Shown here one piece after another: positions 59,424 to 64,000 of a DNA stretch of 64,000 nt; position 1 is the stretch's first letter, and every line of letters begins with the position of its first letter. The stretch is taken from assembly GCA_033085395.1 (NCBI GenBank), contig MU853190.1, positions 1 through 64,000 on the forward strand, read 5' to 3'. A program made the position numbers and the translations under genes. The notes under the pieces are model-generated. The model saw only the letters and a list, made by a program, of their open reading frames with translations, made no database searches and was not told the origin of the DNA. The DNA is from Xanthoparmelia taractica. Lineage: Eukaryota; Ascomycota; Lecanoromycetes; Lecanorales; Parmeliaceae.

Positions 59424-60473
59424 GATTCTCGCCCCAGGTAGGTATGTACGATGGAGTTTCGTGTTGAGGTGTTAGGGAGCTCAAGCTCAAGCTCAAGCGC
59501 TACCTACCAAGGCTATAAGGTACCATTCAGGCGCTTAGGGCTCGCGCGGGCCTAGCTCCAAAAACATAGACGTTGAGATTAGCCAATCAAAACATTAGAA
59601 AGGTGAGCTCTGATATGCACACATAGATTCCCTTTCTCCTCCAAGTAACAGATGGCATATACAAGATTAGTAGTACCGAGTGACTGCACATTGGGTCGGA
59701 CAGCACTACGGAGTTGGCAGAGTACGAAGTAGAAGGCCGGTTCATGCAGGCAGTTCGGAGGTTGACGGAGTCCAGCATGCGGATGTGGATGTGACAAGCC
59801 GTTTCTGTGGGGGCCGCATTTACGAAGTACCTCTTACTTTGATCTAAAATTAAGCCACTTGATTACTGAGTGCAGCCTCGTACTTCTGTATATTTGATAC
59901 TCCAAGGTCCTTTCGCGGTCACCACAGATATCGTTATGACTATAATATACCTTCGTTTACATGTCAAGAACCTCCTTCTTATCTCAATTCATTATTCCAT
60001 CCTTTCGCGTTTGCGTGTGATCTTGCTCATAATCCTATGTGGATCCTGTCAATCACATGATCTTAAGACTACGCGCAGCTAGCAACCCTTGGTCCTTGTG
60101 CTATATACTTTACCGCAGCCACACTGATATACTTTGAAGGGCAAAACTAATCATCCGCCGGGCTACGACATGCGCGCCATGCATCAATTTCCCATTCACG
60201 TCCCCATTTAGAGCCTGCTCGACAGTACGGAGTACTTCTACTTCGTACTGGGTGCTTATGTTCAAGCTACGCCTTTCGATTCAGGGACGGATCTCGGAAA
60301 ACTTCCCTGCTAGATCACTCGCCCTCTAATACAAGTATCATCTAATTTTCTAAGTACTACTGCTCGGACATCAACCCTACTAAGCTGCCGGACAACCAGA
60401 CCACCAGCCGCCCTTGCATTTAACATGCGCTGATCTTGCCGTCCATTTTAACACCGCCGATCTTATATTCGCC
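59424..60473. promoter_or_regulatory. divergent intergenic region, about 1 kb
   Basis: Holds the promoters of the hydroxylase-family gene and the alpha/beta-hydrolase gene. A CTCAAG hexamer repeats three times near 59478-59498, and motifs like TACGGAGTAC occur (about 60224-60233). No gene. Confidence 0.5.
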
Positions 60474-63293
60474 ATGTTTGACTCATGTGTTGGACCCGTC
60501 ATTCCGCAGAGAACCTCAGCGAGGACCGCCTCAAACCCTAAATCCAAGCAAGGACGACGGAGACGCTCTCTTCCTACTGCCTCTCACCACGATGTTAAGC
60601 GACGAACATCGAATCACGTCGTTGTCAAGCCAGCATCGACGGAGGTCATATCATCCCTGATAGAGACCCTGTCTGCTATCTCATCACCAAAAGAACACCG
60701 CTTCGGCTCCCTGCCCAGCATAGCTAGTTCTCAGTCAACGCCAGCATCGCCGCGTCCATGGCAAGCCGAGTTTCCTTTAAGCACCGGTCCCACCAGTCTC
60801 GTTCCTCAAGGCGACTCAGTGCGACCAACTCTCCTCGGATTGGGGACAACCTTTGATGTACGCGAGAGCTCTCACGTGGCGCACGAGAAATACTTCCTAC
60901 ATCCCGATTGCTTTTCAATTAGAGGCTGGCCACCCAGGCGCATCTCATCGGACAACTCGCTACGAGAAGATGTGAATGAGCCCCCCGATCTCTATGACTC
61001 GGAAGGCGGATATAGTATTGGGAATCTTAGCATCGAGCCAAGATCTTCAATCGCAATCACCAATTCAGACAAAAGTGACGACCGAAGGAGCCTTAAGAGT
61101 TTCACGAGTTCCCGCTTAGGCTTGAAGGCTTCCACCGAGTCGTTGCGTCAGTCCAACAGCCTCGCTATCCAGAAGCCTGCGTCTGAAGGGAAGCGTACTC
61201 GCGAGAGGCTCATGGTAGGGCCTACAATTCAAGGATCACCCGGACCAGATAAGCTGACGGTGGCGAAACGAAGCGCGCTGAGTAGCGTGACGCCAGACGA
61301 TATACCGACTCGAGCATCCTCTGTGCAGTCAAACGGGTCTCGAGGGAGGCTACACCAACATCCAGAGGGAACGTATGGCGAGCCCAGCGGCAACAAAAAG
61401 AAATACAGCATACCCAACGAGGATTGCATTCCCACCCGTAAATCATCCATGCGCCACAGCCAACGATTGAGCCCATCTTGTCACAGGTGCAGATCTCAGT
61501 TATCTGAGGGCAGCAGTAGTATGGAGCCCAACAAGCTGGTATTGGATAATCAACCAGATTCCCAAGAGCAAGCGCTCCACGAAGTGCCTGATGAGCTAGG
61601 AGACGATTTGGTGAATCGCAGAATCAAAGAGCTCAAGGACCAGAAGTTAGAAAGAGAGCGAAATTCAATGGAGACCCCAGCGGAGTTTATCTCAGCCCCA
61701 CAAACGCCAGATCGGACTCCTCCTTCTGCAGGCCCAGTCGGCCCCCTCACAACATCTTTTTGCGCCCTGGTATCGAAAGAGACCGATGCAGTCGAGGTCC
61801 GCGAGAGCGAGCTTCTGGACGATACCGAGAAAGGCGCCCCCGCACCGGCCATCGCGCAAAGGATCAATAGAGATAATGTAGTCCAAGCCCGCTCTGTGGA
61901 AGCCAAGTCAGTGATCAGAACAGATTATTCAGGGGTTTCTAGAGATGACGGAAAAAGGTCATCGCTTGCTCTACCAAAGAGATCTAATTCTCGTCTCTTG
62001 AAGCGTTTCTCTCGATCTATGAGTCCCGCCCACGCTGAGGAACGCAGAACGGGCTCTAACAACTTGTTGGAGACCAAGCGCACCACGTCTTACCAGACTG
62101 GTCAAACTGACCTCATGAATGGTGCGGTCGAGGAGTATCTTCATTCTTCCAGGCTGTCACAAACGATCAGCGATCCGCAGACAGGGCGGGTAATATCTTT
62201 TTCTGAAGTAGGGGATCCAGAAGGCTCAGTGATCTTCTGTTGCGTCGGAATGGGTCTGACAAGGTTCATCACGGCATTCTACGATGAATTGGCATCTACA
62301 CTGAAGCTTCGACTTGTGACACCTGATCGTCCAGGAATCGGAGGCAGCGAGTCTCACATGGATGGCCTGGACACACCGTTGGGCTGGCCCGACGATGTGC
62401 GAGCCATTTGCCAGCATCTGAACATTACAAAGTTCTCAATCTTGGCCCATTCTGCGGGTGCTATATACGCTTTAGCTACCGCGCTACGGATGCCCCAACA
62501 TATCCGTTGCCGAGTACATTTACTCGCTCCCTGGATTCCACCATCTCAGATGAACGAGGTTGGTGCTCGGCAGGACTCTTCGCCAGCAAGATCTCTTCCT
62601 TACTCGCAGCGTTTCCTACGGTCTTTACCCACGACGTTCCTCAAAGCTGCGAACTCGACTTTCCTCAGCGCCACGAGCGCAAGTGTCACCACCAGCCTCC
62701 CCAAATCGCCTCGCCACTCCAAGCGCAAGAGCTTTATTTGGGGTGGAGCAACAGCACCTGACATTCAGTCTGCAATTGGTGATGACCGGGATGACTCTTC
62801 GTCTCCTAAATTTCGTAATAGTGAAATGGTAGACCTTTCCAAGGAGAACCGCCCCCCTATTCGTCGTGTCTTGACTCCAACAAATGAAATCTCTACTGTC
62901 AAAAGCGAGAAAGAGCAGCGATCGGCATATGACGCTCGACTAACAGAAGCTATCTGGGGCGCCGCAACGACTGGGACCAACCCAGCGGTTGATTTACTGG
63001 TCTGCCTTGAACGGCGCCAGCCAATCGGCTTCAGATATGTCGATATCACGAGGTCTGTGGTCATCCACCATGGCAGCAAGGATAGTAGAGTTCCTGTGGA
63101 AAATGTCAAATGGCTGGGCCAAATGATGAGGAGATGTGAAGTTCGGGTGTTGGAAGGTGAAGGACACGGGTTGATGGCTTCGGCTGGTGTAATGGGTAAT
63201 GTCCTAATGGAGATGGCACAGGAGTGGTCCGATTGGAATCGAGTCGTGAAAGGGAAAGGAGGTATCGATAGGAGAGTGTCGAACGCGGTATGA
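60474..63293 (+). CDS. large alpha/beta-hydrolase with disordered N-terminal half
   Basis: A single 939-residue frame from the ATG at 60474 (MFDSCVGPVIPQRTS); the frame is open 20 codons further but starts with TTG. Residues 1-560 are Ser/Arg/Pro-rich and disordered, with several RRxS-like phosphorylation-type sites. The hydrolase fold begins near 570 (GRVISFSEVGDPEG). Likely catalytic residues are Ser660 in AHSAGA, an Asp near 872 in KDSRVPV and His898 in GEGHGLMA. A disordered Ser-rich insertion of about 140 residues sits between the core and the last strand-helix elements. The substrate is unknown (lipase, thioesterase or peptidase possible). The large regulatory-looking N-terminus suggests signalling control. 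No symbol assigned. Confidence 0.82.
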   Translation: MFDSCVGPVIPQRTSARTASNPKSKQGRRRRSLPTASHHDVKRRTSNHVVVKPASTEVISSLIETLSAISSPKEHRFGSLPSIASSQSTPASPRPWQAEFPLSTGPTSLVPQGDSVRPTLLGLGTTFDVRESSHVAHEKYFLHPDCFSIRGWPPRRISSDNSLREDVNEPPDLYDSEGGYSIGNLSIEPRSSIAITNSDKSDDRRSLKSFTSSRLGLKASTESLRQSNSLAIQKPASEGKRTRERLMVGPTIQGSPGPDKLTVAKRSALSSVTPDDIPTRASSVQSNGSRGRLHQHPEGTYGEPSGNKKKYSIPNEDCIPTRKSSMRHSQRLSPSCHRCRSQLSEGSSSMEPNKLVLDNQPDSQEQALHEVPDELGDDLVNRRIKELKDQKLERERNSMETPAEFISAPQTPDRTPPSAGPVGPLTTSFCALVSKETDAVEVRESELLDDTEKGAPAPAIAQRINRDNVVQARSVEAKSVIRTDYSGVSRDDGKRSSLALPKRSNSRLLKRFSRSMSPAHAEERRTGSNNLLETKRTTSYQTGQTDLMNGAVEEYLHSSRLSQTISDPQTGRVISFSEVGDPEGSVIFCCVGMGLTRFITAFYDELASTLKLRLVTPDRPGIGGSESHMDGLDTPLGWPDDVRAICQHLNITKFSILAHSAGAIYALATALRMPQHIRCRVHLLAPWIPPSQMNEVGARQDSSPARSLPYSQRFLRSLPTTFLKAANSTFLSATSASVTTSLPKSPRHSKRKSFIWGGATAPDIQSAIGDDRDDSSSPKFRNSEMVDLSKENRPPIRRVLTPTNEISTVKSEKEQRSAYDARLTEAIWGAATTGTNPAVDLLVCLERRQPIGFRYVDITRSVVIHHGSKDSRVPVENVKWLGQMMRRCEVRVLEGEGHGLMASAGVMGNVLMEMAQEWSDWNRVVKGKGGIDRRVSNAV

Positions 63294-63722
63294 CCGCTCT
63301 CGCGGATACAAGCAGGGCTTTTATACTCGCCTTGACGAGAGCGGTGGAGTTCCTTTGGATCGAGCGAACCTTTCATGTCTGATACCCTGGTCTACTGGCC
63401 AATATGCTTTGATGTTTCGATATCGCAGGTATATGGAGGTCTCATATATGATGGGTTGCTATATCCGAAGATGTCTGTACATTAATCATAATAAATCTAC
63501 AAGATGTTGTATTTGGCTCGATTTTCAGTCCTCTCTTTAAGTTTGTTCTTATTTTTCGCTGCTTTTTATTAGACGACTTCCACTCTCGTCTACACCTCTA
63601 CTGGAGGCTCCCTTCAAGAAGTCCGAGTCGTTGCGACCTACCCAGAGATTACTAGGCCATCAAGCTTATCATCTGATACGTATAACCGTATACATACTCC
63701 GGTCTTTGAAGAATCGACCAAC
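63294..63722. other. intergenic region
   Basis: 429 bp between two plus-strand genes. No ORF supported. The region just before 63723 holds the start context of the next gene. Confidence 0.5.
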
Positions 63723-64000
63723 ATGACTCGCCCTGTCCCTTTTTCCGAACCGCCGTACCTGTGCGGGCTCCCATCGCCCTACTATACGCCATCCCATTTC
63801 CGTTGGCAGAAGGCATGCCGAGCCTTCGTCACAGAGAACCTCCACCAGTATGCCCTCGAGTGGGAGCGGGAGGAGATGGTTCCTCCCAGTGTCTTCCGGA
63901 AGTTTGCGCAAGCAAACATGCTTATCCCGAGTTTGACAGCACCACTACCAGTCCAATGGCTGAAAAGATTAGGCATACATGACATACTCGGAGTAGTAAA
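63723..64000 (+). CDS. acyl-CoA dehydrogenase, N-terminal part, cut by the window edge
   Basis: An ATG at 63723 opens a frame that runs off the right end with no stop, 92 complete codons. It reads as the N-terminal helical domain of a fungal acyl-CoA dehydrogenase: HFRWQKACRAFVTENL, EWEREEMVPPSVFRKFAQ, NMLIPSLTAPLPVQWLK, LGIHDILGVVK. The flavin-binding core and catalytic base lie beyond the window. Expected role: alpha,beta-oxidation of acyl-CoA esters with FAD, mitochondrial or peroxisomal. No clear mitochondrial targeting peptide is visible at the start. No intron within the visible part. Confidence 0.72.
   Translation, partial: MTRPVPFSEPPYLCGLPSPYYTPSHFRWQKACRAFVTENLHQYALEWEREEMVPPSVFRKFAQANMLIPSLTAPLPVQWLKRLGIHDILGVV

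Noticed and set aside
1..64000. tRNA, rRNA or CRISPR features
   Set aside because: No clear B-box/cloverleaf, no rRNA stretch and no regularly spaced repeats were found by eye on either strand; an automated tRNA scan would be decisive.

Overview
The window looks like nuclear DNA of a filamentous ascomycete (Pezizomycotina). The evidence is short spliceosomal introns (about 49-70 bp, GT..AG, RCTRAY-like branch points), fungus-specific families (Zn2Cys6 regulators, DUF3405, a DUF7703-like membrane protein, an SFH1 with a C-terminal GATA-type finger) and a two-compartment base composition. I see no rRNA, tRNA, CRISPR array or operon. All calls come from reading the sequence; no database search was run.

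Region 1 (1 to about 8540) is an AT-rich block showing repeat-induced point mutation (RIP). It holds one complete but dead Ty3/Gypsy-type LTR retrotransposon (1338-8040; 183-bp LTRs; TTAAT target duplication). A 277-bp terminal-inverted-repeat element (3094-3370) is nested inside it with its own 8-bp target duplication. The cut-off end of a second copy of that small element lies at 1-148. Smaller RIP-like patches occur at 16921-17025 and 17161-17505.

Region 2 (8540-13100) is the edge of the gene compartment, with two doubtful orphan ORFs and an unrecognised two-pass membrane protein.

Region 3 (13.8-42.8 kb) is a dense housekeeping and regulatory stretch: VPS9 (Rab5-type exchange factor), an ASNSD1-like asparagine-synthetase protein, two divergent Zn2Cys6 regulators sharing an 862-bp promoter, a conserved protein of unknown role, MAK21/NOC1 (60S assembly), a CLC anion/proton exchanger, a DUF7703-like membrane protein, ethanolamine kinase and a luciferase-like-domain protein.

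Region 4 (42.8-45.5 kb) is a long gene-poor gap with a MITE-like element at 44264-44481 and simple repeats.

Region 5 (45.5-64 kb) holds a DUF3405 type II membrane protein, ERB1 (60S assembly), a small conserved-looking protein, SFH1 (RSC remodeller), RPN13 (proteasome ubiquitin receptor) divergent from ribosomal protein eL6, a sterol-desaturase/fatty-acid-hydroxylase family protein, a large alpha/beta-hydrolase and the start of an acyl-CoA dehydrogenase cut by the right edge. Growth-related genes (MAK21, ERB1, eL6, RPN13, SFH1) recur, but they are separate transcription units and I infer no cluster. Exon joins were worked out by hand from splice motifs and continuity of the protein family. 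The clearest non-genic finds are the nested RIP-mutated elements and two small inverted-repeat elements.
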